Assembly (NCBI GenBank): GCA_963838385.1
Contig: CAWIRE010000003.1
Location: 310,001-374,000, forward strand
From: DAHUYF01 sp963838385
Lineage (GTDB): Bacteria > Pseudomonadota > Alphaproteobacteria > ATCC43930 > CGMCC-115725
Direction: 5' to 3'
Length of the DNA: 64,000 nucleotides
Both the position numbers and the translations under genes were made by a program. The stretch's first letter is position 1; every line of letters starts with the position of its first letter. Positions 25,615 to 34,956 of this stretch are shown here, piece after piece. The notes below the pieces were generated by a model. The model was given only the letters and a program-made list of their open reading frames with translations. It did not search any database and was not told where the DNA came from.

Positions 25615-28524
25615 ATGAGCGAGGCGGCTTCGACACCATCGATCCGGCCGGGCGACCCGGCGCTGGCCGCGCGGCTGCGCCGGAGCCTGCGCGGCGAGGT
25701 GCTGTTCGACGCGGCAAGCCGCGGCCGCTACAGCACCGACGCCTCGATCTACCAGATCGAGCCGCTGGGGGTGGTGGTGCCGCGCGATCCCGAGGACGTG
25801 GCCGCCGCCTTTGCCGTCGCCCGGGAGGAAGGCGTGCCGCTGCTGCCGCGCGGCGGCGGCACCTCGCAATGCGGCCAGACCGTGGGCCGGGCATTGGTGC
25901 TCGATTGCAGCAAATACATGGACCAGGTGCTGGTGGTCGATGCCGGGCGGCGCCGGGCGCTGGTGCAGCCGGGCGTGGTGCTCGATCGGCTCAACCAGGA
26001 ACTGAAGCCGCACGGCCTCTTCTTCCCCGTCGACGTCTCCACCGGCAACCGCGCCACCATCGGCGGCATGGCCGCCAACAACAGCTGCGGCGCGCGCTCG
26101 CTGCGCTACGGCAACATGGTGCACAACGTCCGCGCCATCGACGCGCTGCTCGCCGACGGCACCGCGATCCGCATGGGCGAGGTGCCGGGCAATTTCGACG
26201 ACGACGTCCTGCCCGAGCGCTATCGCGACCTGGTGCGCCGGATGCGCGCCTTGCACCGGCGCGAAGCGGACGAGATCGAGCGGCGCTTCCCCAAGCTGCT
26301 GCGCCGGGTCGGCGGCTACAACATCGACATGATCGACGATGCCGGCCACAACATGGCGCGGCTTCTCGTCGGCTCCGAGGGCACGCTCGCCTTCTTCAAC
26401 GCCATCGAGCTGGAATTGCAGCCGATCCCGCCGCACCGGGTGCTCGGCATCTGCCACTTCCCGAGCTTCTACCGGGCGATGGCGGCGACCAAGGCGATCG
26501 TGGCGCTGGGGCCGAGCGCGGTCGAGCTGGTCGACCGCACCATGATCGAGCTGTCGCGCGCCATCCCGATCTTCCGCGCCACCGTCGACCGCTTCGTTCA
26601 GGGCGAGCCCGAGGCGCTGCTGCTGGTCGAGTTCGCCGGCGAGGACCGCGACGACAATCTCCGGCGCTTGCGGGCGCTGGTCGAGCTGATGGGCGATCTC
26701 GGATTTCCCGGCGGCGTGGTCGAGGCGACCGATCCGGCCTTCCAGAGCGCGGTCTGGGAGGTGCGCAAGCAGGGCCTCAACATCATGATGTCGATGAAGG
26801 GCGACGGCAAGCCGATCTCCTTCATCGAGGATTGCGCCGTGGCGCTCGACGACCTCGCCGACTACACCGAGCGCCTCACCGCCATCTTCGCCAAGCACGG
26901 CACGCACGGCACCTGGTACGCCCACGCCTCGGTCGGCATGCCTGCATGTGCGCCCGGTGCTCAACCTCAAGCAGGAGGTCGACGTGCGCAGAAGATGCGC
27001 GCCATCGCGGAGGAGGCCTTCGCCATGGTGCGCGAGTACAAGGGCTCGCATTCCGGCGAGCATGGCGACGGGCTGGTGCGCTCGGAATTCCACGCGGCGA
27101 TGTTCGGCCCGCGCATCGTGCGCGCCTTCGAGGAGGTCAAGGACGGCTTCGATCCCCAGGGGCTGATGAACCCCGGCAAGATCGTGCGCCCGTCGCGCAT
27201 GGACGACCGCTCGCTCTTCCGCTTCAAGGAGGGCTATCGCGCGCTGCCGCTCGACACCGCGCTCGACTGGTCCGACTGGGGCGGCTTTTCCGGCGCGGTC
27301 GAGATGTGCAACAACAACGGCGCCTGCCGCAAATCCGATCCCGGCGTGATGTGCCCGTCCTATCGCGCCACGGCCGACGAGCAGCACCTGACGCGCGGCC
27401 GCGCCAACACGCTGCGCCTGGCGCTGAGCGGCCAGCTCGGCGCCGATGCGCTCGCCTCCGATGCGATGCGCGAGACCATGGCGCTCTGCCTCTCCTGCAA
27501 GGGCTGCAAGCGCGAATGCCCGACCGGCGTCGACATGGCTCGGATGAAGATCGAGTTCCTGCATCACTACCGCAGGAGCCACCCGCTGTCGCTGCGCGAC
27601 CGGCTGGTCGCCTATCTGCCGCGCTACGCACCGTTCGTGGCGCCGCTGGCGCCGCTCCTCGATCTCCGCAACCGCGTGGCGCCGCTGGCCGCGCTGGGCG
27701 AGCGTCTCATGGGCCTAAGCGCGCGCCGGCCGCTGCCGCGCTGGCACGAGCGGCCCTGGCGCGATCCGCCCGCCGCTTCATCCGGCGCGCGCGATGTCGT
27801 GCTGCTGGTCGATACCTTCAATCGCTGGTTCGAGCCCGAGAACGCGCGCGCCGCTCAGCGCGTGCTCGCCCGCGCCGGCTACACCGTGCAGGGTGCCACG
27901 CCGCCGGGCGTGCGGCCGCTCTGCTGCGGCCGCAGCTTTCTCGCCGTCGGCCTCATCGATGCCGCCCGGGCCGAGGCGCGGCGCATGCTGGCGGCGCTGG
28001 CGCCGTTCCTCGCCCGCGGCGTGCCGATCATCGGGCTGGAGCCTTCCTGCCTCCTGACCTTGCGCGACGAGTTCCGGGCGATGCTGCCCGGCGCCGAGAC
28101 CGCGGCGCTGGCGTCGCGCGCCGTCCTCTTCGACGAGTTCCTCGCCGCCGAGAGCGCCGCCGGGCGCCTCGCCCTCGACCTCGCGCCGCTGCCGGCCAAG
28201 GCGGTGCTGCACGGCCATTGCCACCAGAAGGCCTTCGATGTCGCGCGCGCCGGCGCCGCGGCGCTGAAGCTCGTGCCGGGGCTTGAGGTCGAGACCTTTG
28301 AGTCCACATGTTGCGGCATGGCCGGCGCCTTCGGCTACGAGGCCGAGCATTACGATCTGTCGCTCAGGATCGGCGAGCTCGGCGTGCTGCCGAAAATGCG
28401 CGGCGCGCCCGAGGACGCGCTGCTGGTCGCTGCCGGCACCAGCTGCCGCCACCAGATCGCCGACGGCGCCGGGCGCAGCGCCGTCCACCCCGCCATCATC
28501 CTCGACCGCGCGCTCGCTAGTTGA
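25615..28524 (+). CDS. Fused FAD-linked oxidase and Fe-S protein (GlcD-GlcF-like), with scrambled segment
   Basis: 969 residues. An N-terminal FAD (PCMH) domain (PLLPRGGGTSQCGQTVG, MAANNSCGARS) and a VAO-type C-terminal oxidase domain are fused to a ferredoxin-like pair (CNNNGACRKSDP with PGVMCP, and CLSCKGCKRECP) and two CCG domains (PLCCGRSF, TCCGMAG). Such fusions oxidise D-2-hydroxy acids such as glycolate or D-lactate and pass electrons to the membrane. Residues 442-459 (26938-26991) do not fit the family: the +1 frame there encodes the expected HVRPVLNLKQEVDVR. One inserted base and a second two-base insertion cancel out. If real, the active-site segment is lost. Confidence 0.85.
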   Translation: MSEAASTPSIRPGDPALAARLRRSLRGEVLFDAASRGRYSTDASIYQIEPLGVVVPRDPEDVAAAFAVAREEGVPLLPRGGGTSQCGQTVGRALVLDCSKYMDQVLVVDAGRRRALVQPGVVLDRLNQELKPHGLFFPVDVSTGNRATIGGMAANNSCGARSLRYGNMVHNVRAIDALLADGTAIRMGEVPGNFDDDVLPERYRDLVRRMRALHRREADEIERRFPKLLRRVGGYNIDMIDDAGHNMARLLVGSEGTLAFFNAIELELQPIPPHRVLGICHFPSFYRAMAATKAIVALGPSAVELVDRTMIELSRAIPIFRATVDRFVQGEPEALLLVEFAGEDRDDNLRRLRALVELMGDLGFPGGVVEATDPAFQSAVWEVRKQGLNIMMSMKGDGKPISFIEDCAVALDDLADYTERLTAIFAKHGTHGTWYAHASVGMPACAPGAQPQAGGRRAQKMRAIAEEAFAMVREYKGSHSGEHGDGLVRSEFHAAMFGPRIVRAFEEVKDGFDPQGLMNPGKIVRPSRMDDRSLFRFKEGYRALPLDTALDWSDWGGFSGAVEMCNNNGACRKSDPGVMCPSYRATADEQHLTRGRANTLRLALSGQLGADALASDAMRETMALCLSCKGCKRECPTGVDMARMKIEFLHHYRRSHPLSLRDRLVAYLPRYAPFVAPLAPLLDLRNRVAPLAALGERLMGLSARRPLPRWHERPWRDPPAASSGARDVVLLVDTFNRWFEPENARAAQRVLARAGYTVQGATPPGVRPLCCGRSFLAVGLIDAARAEARRMLAALAPFLARGVPIIGLEPSCLLTLRDEFRAMLPGAETAALASRAVLFDEFLAAESAAGRLALDLAPLPAKAVLHGHCHQKAFDVARAGAAALKLVPGLEVETFESTCCGMAGAFGYEAEHYDLSLRIGELGVLPKMRGAPEDALLVAAGTSCRHQIADGAGRSAVHPAIILDRALAS

Positions 28525-29173
28525 GCGGCTTCAGCTCCGGCGTGATTCCATCGGGCAGCTTGTAGCGGTCGGTGTTGAGCGCCATCGACACGATGTTGTA
28601 ATAGCCCATGACCCCGATGAGATCGACCACGCCGCGCTCGCCGAAGCGGGATTTGACCGCGTCGAAATGCGCGTCGCTCACCTGCCGCGTCGCCAGCAGC
28701 TCCTGGCAGAACTCGTAGACCACCTGCTCGTCGGGCTGCATGCCCTCGGGCCGCTTGCCCGCCGCGATGGCGGCGATGAGATCCGGGCTCAGCCCGGCCG
28801 CGAGCCCGTATTTGTGATGCGCGTACCATTCGTACTGCGAATTCCAGAACCGCGCCGTGACCAGGATGGCGAGCTCGTTGAGCTTGTGCGGGATCGAGCT
28901 GTCGAAGCGGGTATAGGCGCCGAATTGCTGCGCCAGGTCACCCATCTCGGGGCTGCGCAGCAGCACGTTGTAGGGCCCGTTGAGCGAGCCGCGCTTGCCC
29001 GCCAGCACGTGCTCGACCATGGTCTTCTGCGCCGGCGTCATCTCGTCCCAGGTCAGCGGCTTGAAGCGGTCGCCGCGCAGCGTGAAGCGCGGCGCATCGG
29101 CCGCCGCCGCCGCGGCGATCCCGAGCAGCAGCATCGCGCCGGCAAAGAGCAGCCTTGGTTTCCTCATCGTCAT
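28517..29173 (-). CDS. Carboxymuconolactone decarboxylase-like secreted protein
   Basis: 218 residues from ATG 29173. A signal peptide (LLFAGAMLLLGIAAAAAADA) precedes a CMD/AhpD-type helical domain (HKLNELAILVTARFWNSQYEWYAHH). The AhpD CxxC pair is absent, and the matching place reads QYEWYAHH, so thiol peroxidase chemistry is unlikely. It belongs to the exported CMD subgroup of unknown function. It is convergent with the FAD/Fe-S oxidase gene; their stop regions overlap by 8 nt. ATG 29203 and ATG 29167 are other possible starts. Confidence 0.8.
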   Translation of the reverse strand: MTMRKPRLLFAGAMLLLGIAAAAAADAPRFTLRGDRFKPLTWDEMTPAQKTMVEHVLAGKRGSLNGPYNVLLRSPEMGDLAQQFGAYTRFDSSIPHKLNELAILVTARFWNSQYEWYAHHKYGLAAGLSPDLIAAIAAGKRPEGMQPDEQVVYEFCQELLATRQVSDAHFDAVKSRFGERGVVDLIGVMGYYNIVSMALNTDRYKLPDGITPELKPLN

Positions 29174-29236
29174 GATCTCCCGGGAGTGTTGCGCCGGCAG
29201 CATAGGGCGGCGACGAGACAGGAGCCACCACGCTCC

Positions 29237-29314
29237 AATCCCCTCTCCGCGCGCAGCGGAGCGGAAGCGGGGAGAGGGCGGGGCCCATCGCGCAGCGATG
29301 GGAGGGTGAGGTGT
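29237..29314. repeat. C-rich/G-rich palindrome, second copy
   Basis: CCCCTCTCCGC and a matching GCGGGGAGAGGG pair are followed by a CCCATCGC / GCGATGGG hairpin and GAGGGTGAGGTG. It is related to the sequence at 34863-34923 and 46091-46210. It lies in the gap to the AT-richer island and may mark its edge. Confidence 0.55.
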
Positions 29315-29476
29315 GGCTCGGCTGCTTAGCCCGGCCGAGCGAAAGCGCGCCCTTTGGCAAGTGCGCGCAGGCGGAGCCTGAGCGCCGCGCGCGGCTGTGC
29401 TCGAGAGGGCGAGCCGACCCGCGCGCGCTTCGATCTCTGCCCGCGTCAGTGCACGACGTGGAACGCTCTATGCCGT

Positions 29477-31584
29477 TTAGCCGATTTCTTTTCTTGCTTC
29501 GTCGATAAAGTCCTTTGAAAGGAGCCCGGAAGCGGGGTTTTCGAGGGCGCTCAGAAAGTTACCCCAGTTTGTCGATAGCCGGACCCTGACCTTCACAAAT
29601 CCGGCCCCGCCAATTTGATCCGACGAAGCCAATTTGTATCGATGCATAATAGCGATTAGCTTTGGGAATTCGCGACCGAACCGCCGCGTCGTCCAACGCG
29701 TCTGCGGATCATCTCTTACCGGAGTGAAATCCGGGTTAAGCGTTAGCGTGATACCCGCGGGATAGCGCAGCGCGCATTCGCGCACCAATTGAGTAAGCGT
29801 GTCCGTGCTCTGCTCTGCGTAAGGTGCAGGAAGATCTGCGGCTTCTCTGTTCCAAGGAAATTGCTTTGTGAACTGCCCTCCCCAACCCACCTTTGCTCCG
29901 TTACGTACCAGGCGCAAGTTCGGCGGTGCGATTATATGTTGCGCCTCCAACCAGACCTTTTCTTCGAGTTTGATGGTGTCGGAATCGATCTCTACCGAAC
30001 CCACAATTAGTGAAATTGGGCCCTGCAACAGGAAGCCCTTGCTAGCGCCACGCGCTCCGGCACCTTCGAGAATCACGCTGCCTGTCGTTTCGATATCGCA
30101 GCTTTTCATGTGCATATAAAATTTGATGGGGAGAATTGCCTCGAAAGCTATTTGTGCACCCTTCAAAGATGGCACCGATACCACAACCGAACCCTCATCG
30201 GTCGAGGGTCGAATATAAACGGTTCGAGATGCGATATCGGCATTTAAAGGGTCGTTCCAAAATGAATTCAAGATATGTCCAACATAAGGCCCGTCTAGGA
30301 GCGCATGCCTATCGAGTAGATTCGAGATCGAGCGCCATAGAAACGGCTGCCTCGAAAAATTGGCTAGCCGCTCGTGAGAGACCTCGCGGCCGCTGCTACA
30401 CCGCCCGCGCAAGTACGGCCGAGCCCAGCACGGCGTTCCCAAATTCATGTTGCCGGACGAACGGATGGTCTGGGAGGTGTCGTTGGACCATATCTTGATA
30501 CTTGGCCATTTCCGCCGAAGGAAGCACGACGCGTTTTGCCCCTTCGAGTGGTTGATTTTGGACAAACTGCGCCAGTAGAGCCATCTGTTCTTCGGCGTCG
30601 TAAACCTGGTCCGGCAGGGTCGATTTGTATTGTTTTTGAAGCGGCTCACGCACCTTACCTTGCTCACGCACTAGTATCTCGCTGAGGACTGCCTCTATAA
30701 CCGTCCAAGCCTCATGACCTCCAAACTTTTGAAGCCGATTTGCTACGGTGATGTAGTTCTCGATCAGCGCGAGCAGTGAACCAACGGCCGCGAGCACCGG
30801 CGCGTAACCTGCAAATGCTTTTCCTTGTACGTCCGTCCACAGCGTTCCGTGGGCCAAGCCCAGCGCATTTTCGATCGCGTCGAAATAAGCTGAGATAACT
30901 TGTTTGGCTGCTTCTTCGTGTCCGAGGTATTTGGACGTAGGCGAAGTCTTGGCCGTCAGTGCCGCGTAGGCTTCTATAAGCTCCCAGGCGGCGTTTTTAT
31001 CGAAGAACCCTACCTGCACCGTGGTGCGCGTGACGTCGGGTGACGCGATCTCGATCCAATTCCGTGCTAACTCGATGGATTCAGAATCTTCCAAAGAATA
31101 GCAACTTGATTTTAGACCTTACCGCGCGATTGCTTTGGAGAAGCTGGGCCGATGTTTCCAAGAAGCTCTCTATACCGGTGTCGCCGGACAGCAATCGTCC
31201 TTCGTCCAACGCGTCGATAATTATTGGGCAATTCCCCGAGTGAAAGGCGGCTAGCGGATCGCTTTTTTCGGTACTCTCGAGCTCCTGAAGAAGCGCTTTG
31301 AGTGATCCCGTGGCGACCGGCACCTTCGACAAGTCCAAAATTGCAGCTCCGACTGCCGCCGAAATAAATCGAGCTATCGTGCTTTTCCCTATCGCGGCAG
31401 ACGCCTCCACGAAAATCACCTCGGCTTTCAGCGCGTCCGCTGTGCCTTGAAGAATTTCGAACTTTGGAGCGACGAATGGGGTAGGCGTACCGGCGACGAG
31501 AAGATGCAATTTCTCTGTCGCTTGCGGAAAATGAGCAGGGCGGCTCAAGGCCGCCATGAGGGTTTGAAGTGTTATCTCGGTCAT
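29477..31584 (-). pseudogene. STAND/NACHT-like P-loop NTPase, broken by two frame changes
   Basis: Three consecutive open frames read as one protein of about 700 residues. The first (31584-31081) holds a P-loop EASAAIGKSTIARF and a Walker B IIIDALDEGRL, then stops after KLLFFGRF. Skipping one T near 31095 gives GRSESIELARNWIEIASP, a normal continuation for a STAND NTPase. The second frame (to 30396) is helical. A further one-base skip near 30388 joins it to SGREVSHERLANF in the third frame, whose C-terminal half is beta-rich with a strand repeat (GSVEIDSDTIKL) and may be the sensor. Composition is AT-richer than the flanks, so import is likely. A role in phage defence is inference. No partner gene is present. 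Confidence 0.7.
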
Positions 31585-31806
31585 CTGGCGACGCCCTGCG
31601 CGTGAGGAAAGAAGTTACGTTACGATGATCGGTCGTGCCTTGCAATGTAGGCGGGTTCGCTCCGCAGGCAACGGCACGAGCTCGGTTCGGGGGTTTGACT
31701 TCGTCCGCAGCCTCGGGGCGTGCTTCCGCAGCGAGGTCTGGCCTCTTCGAACCCCACCCACTCTACCCCTGCGCCCCTCCCGCCCCAAGGCCCGGATGAG
31801 GCGGGC

Positions 31807-32739
31807 CTATCTCTCCAGCCCGACCAGGCTGCGGGCGAAGGCTTCGGCCTCGAACGGGCGCAGATCCTCGGCGCTCTCGCCGACGCCGATGTAATGCACG
31901 GGGATGCCGTATTTCTCCGCGAGCGAGACCAGCACGCCGCCGCGCGCGGTGCCGTCGAGCTTGGTCATGACGATGCCGGTGACCCCCACCATGTCGCGGA
32001 AGGTCTCGGCCTGGCGATGCGCGTTCTGCCCGACCGTGGCGTCCAGCACCAGCAGCACCGAGTGCGGCGCCTTGGCATCGACCTTCTTCAGCACGCGCAC
32101 GATCTTCTGCAGCTCGGCCATGAGGTCGGCCTTGTTGTGGAGCCGCCCGGCGGTGTCGATCAGCAGCACGTCGGCGCCCTCGCGCCGCGCCCGCTCATAG
32201 GCGTCGAAGGCGAGCCCGGCCGCGTCCGCGCCGGTCTCGCGCGCCATCACCTCGGCGCCGGCGCGCTCGCCCCACACCTTGAGCTGCTCCACCGCCGCGG
32301 CGCGGAAGGTGTCGCCGGCGGCGATCACCACCGTCTTGCCGGCGTCGCGATACTGCTTGGCGAGCTTGCCGATGGTGGTGGTCTTGCCGCTGCCGTTCAC
32401 CCCCACCACCAGCACCACCAGCGGCCTAGTCGCGGGATCGAGGCGCAGCGGCTTCTCCACCAGCGCCAGCGACTTCGCCACCTCCTCGGCGAGCGCGGCG
32501 CGGATCTCCTCCGGCGCCACCTCCTGGTTGAAGCGCGTGCGCCGCAGCCGTCCCGTCACCTCCTCGGCAAGCTCGGTGCCGAGATCGGTGGCGATCAGCA
32601 GCTCCTCGAGCTCGGTGAGCGCCGCCTCGTCGAGCCGGCGCTTGGCGAAGATGCCGGCGATGCCCTCGGTGAGCCGCGAGGAGGACCGGCCGAGCCCGGC
32701 CCTGAGCCGCTGGAACCAGCCGCGCCGCTCATCGCTCAT
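31807..32739 (-). CDS. ftsY: Signal recognition particle receptor FtsY
   Basis: 310-residue SRP GTPase that receives ribosome-SRP complexes at the inner membrane. It has an N-terminal helical bundle (N domain) and a G domain with GVNGSGKTTTIGKLA, LLIDTAGR and TKLDGTARGG. The acidic A domain of enterobacterial FtsY is missing, as usual in alphaproteobacteria. The ATG overlaps the stop of mtaB by 4 nt. Its partner ffh is at 40441. Together with mtaB and dapF this is a standard alphaproteobacterial block. Confidence 0.96.
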   Translation of the reverse strand: MSDERRGWFQRLRAGLGRSSSRLTEGIAGIFAKRRLDEAALTELEELLIATDLGTELAEEVTGRLRRTRFNQEVAPEEIRAALAEEVAKSLALVEKPLRLDPATRPLVVLVVGVNGSGKTTTIGKLAKQYRDAGKTVVIAAGDTFRAAAVEQLKVWGERAGAEVMARETGADAAGLAFDAYERARREGADVLLIDTAGRLHNKADLMAELQKIVRVLKKVDAKAPHSVLLVLDATVGQNAHRQAETFRDMVGVTGIVMTKLDGTARGGVLVSLAEKYGIPVHYIGVGESAEDLRPFEAEAFARSLVGLER

Positions 32740-33968
32740 GCCGCCTCTCCCTGCAGCTCGCTCGCCGTCGCGGCGGCGATGCGCAGCCGCACCAGGCTGC
32801 CGCGCGGCGCCGCGCCGGCAAAGCGCACCGGCGCGAAATGCTCGCTATGGCCGAAGCCCGGCCGCTCGACCAGCACCGCGGCCGGGCTGCCGACCCGCGC
32901 CGCGAGTGCCCGCGCCAGCGCCGCCGCCGCGGCCTCGCGCAGCCGCGCCGCGCGCTCATGGACCAGCCCGCCCGGCAGCAGCGGCATGCGCGCGGCGGGC
33001 GTGCCGGCGCGCGCGCTGAACGGGAAGACATGGACGTAGTCGATGCCGGCTTCCTCGATCAGCGCGCGCGTCCGCTCGGCCATCGCCTCGCTCTCGGTCG
33101 GGAACCCGGCGATGAGGTCGGCGCCGAGCGCCACGTCCGGGCGCAGCTCGCGCGCGCGCCGGCAGGCCGCCAGCGCCTCGGCGCGGCTGTGCCGGCGCTT
33201 CATGCGCTTCAGCACGAGATCGTCGCCCGCTTGCAGCGACAGGTGGAGATGCGGCATGAGGCGCGGCTCCTGCGCCAGCAAACGCCAGAGATCGTCATCG
33301 ATCTCCGCGGGATCGAGCGAGGAGAGCCTGAGCCGCGGCAGCTCCGGCACCAGCGCCAGCAGCCGGCGCGCCAGCTGGCCCAGGCGCGGCTTGCCCGGCA
33401 GATCGCCGCCATAGGCGGTGAGGTCGACGCCGGTGAGCACGATCTCGGCGACGCCGAGCTCGACTAGGTGCCGCGCCTGGGCGACGATCTCGCCCATCGC
33501 CACCGAGCGGCCGGGGCCGCGCGCCAGCGGGATGATGCAGAAGCTGCAGCGATGGTCGCAGCCCTGCTGCACCTGCAGGAAGCCGCGGATGTGGCGGTCG
33601 AGCCCGTCGATGAGATGCGCCGCCGTCTCGCGCACCGCGGCGATGTCGGCGACCCTGACCCGCGCGCCCTCGCCATAGCTTTCCGCCCGCAGCTTCTCCT
33701 CATTGCCCAGCACGCGGTCGACCTCGGGCATGGCGGCATAGCGCTCGGGCGCCAGTTGCGCGGCGCAGCCGGTGACGACGAGCAGCGCGCCCGGCCGCTC
33801 GCGCCGCGCGCGGCGGATCGCCTGGCGCGCCTGGCGCTCGGCCTCGGAGGTCACGGCGCAGGTGTTGACGATGACCGCGTCCTTGAGCCCGGCCGCCTCG
33901 GCCTGGCGGCGGATCACCTCGGATTCGACGGCGTTCAGCCGGCAGCCGAAGGTGAGGATGTCGAGCAT
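32736..33968 (-). CDS. mtaB: tRNA t6A37 methylthiotransferase MtaB
   Basis: 410-residue radical-SAM methylthiotransferase that turns t6A37 into ms2t6A37 in tRNA. An N-terminal UPF0004 domain carries three cluster-binding cysteines (FGCRLN, VNTCAVTS, VTGCAAQ), the radical-SAM motif reads CDHRCSFC, and a C-terminal TRAM-like domain follows. The short first spacer and LDILTFGCRLN start favour MtaB over MiaB. dapF lies 10 nt upstream on the same strand and ftsY overlaps the stop by 4 nt. Confidence 0.93.
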   Translation of the reverse strand: MLDILTFGCRLNAVESEVIRRQAEAAGLKDAVIVNTCAVTSEAERQARQAIRRARRERPGALLVVTGCAAQLAPERYAAMPEVDRVLGNEEKLRAESYGEGARVRVADIAAVRETAAHLIDGLDRHIRGFLQVQQGCDHRCSFCIIPLARGPGRSVAMGEIVAQARHLVELGVAEIVLTGVDLTAYGGDLPGKPRLGQLARRLLALVPELPRLRLSSLDPAEIDDDLWRLLAQEPRLMPHLHLSLQAGDDLVLKRMKRRHSRAEALAACRRARELRPDVALGADLIAGFPTESEAMAERTRALIEEAGIDYVHVFPFSARAGTPAARMPLLPGGLVHERAARLREAAAAALARALAARVGSPAAVLVERPGFGHSEHFAPVRFAGAAPRGSLVRLRIAAATASELQGEAA

Positions 33969-33978
33969 GCCGGGCGCC

Positions 33979-34812
33979 TCAGCCCAGCAGCGACGGGTCG
34001 AGCGTGCCGGAGAAGCTCGTGGCCACCGGTCCGGTCATCAGCACCCGCCCGTCGCCGCGCCACTCGATCTCGAGCGGCCCGCCATCGAGCCGGATCTCGG
34101 CCTTGCGCCCGGTGAGCCCGCGCCGCGCCGCCGCCACCAGCGCCGCGCAGGCGCCGGTGCCGCAGGCGATGGTGACGCCGGCGCCGCGCTCCCAGACGCG
34201 AAACCGCATCCGGTCCGGCGCGATCACCTGCGCCACGCCGATATTGGCGCGCTCGGGAAAGATCGGATCATGCTCGAGCCGCGGGCCCAGCGCCTCGAGG
34301 TCGATCGCCTCGGCATCGGCGACGAAGAAGGTCGCGTGCGGGTTGCCCATGCTGGTGCAGACGGGATCGACCAGCGGCCCCAGCGACAGCGGCACGTGCA
34401 GCGTGTCGCACTCGCGCGCCAGCGGGATGTCGCGCCAGTCGAGCAGCGCCGGGCCCATATCGACGCTGATCCGGCCGCCGCTCGCCGCGCGCGCCTCGAG
34501 CAGCCCCGCCGCCGTCTCCACCACCACCCGGTGCTTGCCGGTCTCGCGCATGACCAGCGCGGCGATGCAGCGCGTGCCGTTGCCGCAGGCCGCGACCTCG
34601 CCGCCATCGGCGTTGCGGATGCGCATGAAGATGTCGGCCTCGGGCGAGCGCGGCCGCTCCAGGATCAGCAGCTGGTCGCAGCCGACGCCCAGATGCCGGT
34701 CGGCGATGGCGCGCGCCGCCTTGGCGTCGAGCGCCAGCGCGTCGCCGCGCGCGTCCAGCACGACGAAATCGTTGCCGAGCCCGTGCATCTTGAGGAAATG
34801 CCTGCCGCGCAT
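33979..34812 (-). CDS. dapF: Diaminopimelate epimerase DapF
   Basis: 277-residue cofactor-independent racemase that converts LL- to meso-diaminopimelate for lysine and peptidoglycan synthesis. Both catalytic cysteines are in place: ACGNGTRC in the first half and ACGTGACA in the second. The N terminus FLKMHGLGNDFVVLD is typical. It starts the dapF-mtaB-ftsY block. Confidence 0.96.
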   Translation of the reverse strand: MRGRHFLKMHGLGNDFVVLDARGDALALDAKAARAIADRHLGVGCDQLLILERPRSPEADIFMRIRNADGGEVAACGNGTRCIAALVMRETGKHRVVVETAAGLLEARAASGGRISVDMGPALLDWRDIPLARECDTLHVPLSLGPLVDPVCTSMGNPHATFFVADAEAIDLEALGPRLEHDPIFPERANIGVAQVIAPDRMRFRVWERGAGVTIACGTGACAALVAAARRGLTGRKAEIRLDGGPLEIEWRGDGRVLMTGPVATSFSGTLDPSLLG

Positions 34813-34862
34813 GCCGCGCTATATAAGCCGCGCGCTCCAGCCTGTCACCTGAGGCCTGAGCA

Positions 34863-34923
34863 TCTCCCCCCTCACCCCAACCCTCTCCGCCCCTCAGGGG
34901 CGCAGCGGGAGGGTGAGGTGGGG
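34863..34923. repeat. C-rich/G-rich palindrome, third copy
   Basis: CCCCTCACCCCAACCCTC and GAGGGTGAGGTGGGG pair around an inner CGCCCCTCAGGGGCG hairpin. It lies between dapF and the 2-hydroxyacid dehydrogenase gene and resembles the copies near 29240 and 46100. Confidence 0.65.
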
Positions 34924-34956
34924 CGATCCAGCGGCTTCCAAGGCTGAGCGACCTCC

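Noticed and set aside
25588..27582. Long minus-strand frame antisense to the FAD/Fe-S oxidase
   Set aside because: No motif or start context; a compositional shadow.
31735..31760. A GGTTCGAAG-like T-loop sequence near the right edge of the STAND island, possibly a tRNA integration site
   Set aside because: No acceptor, D or anticodon stem can be folded around it and the T-stem does not pair.
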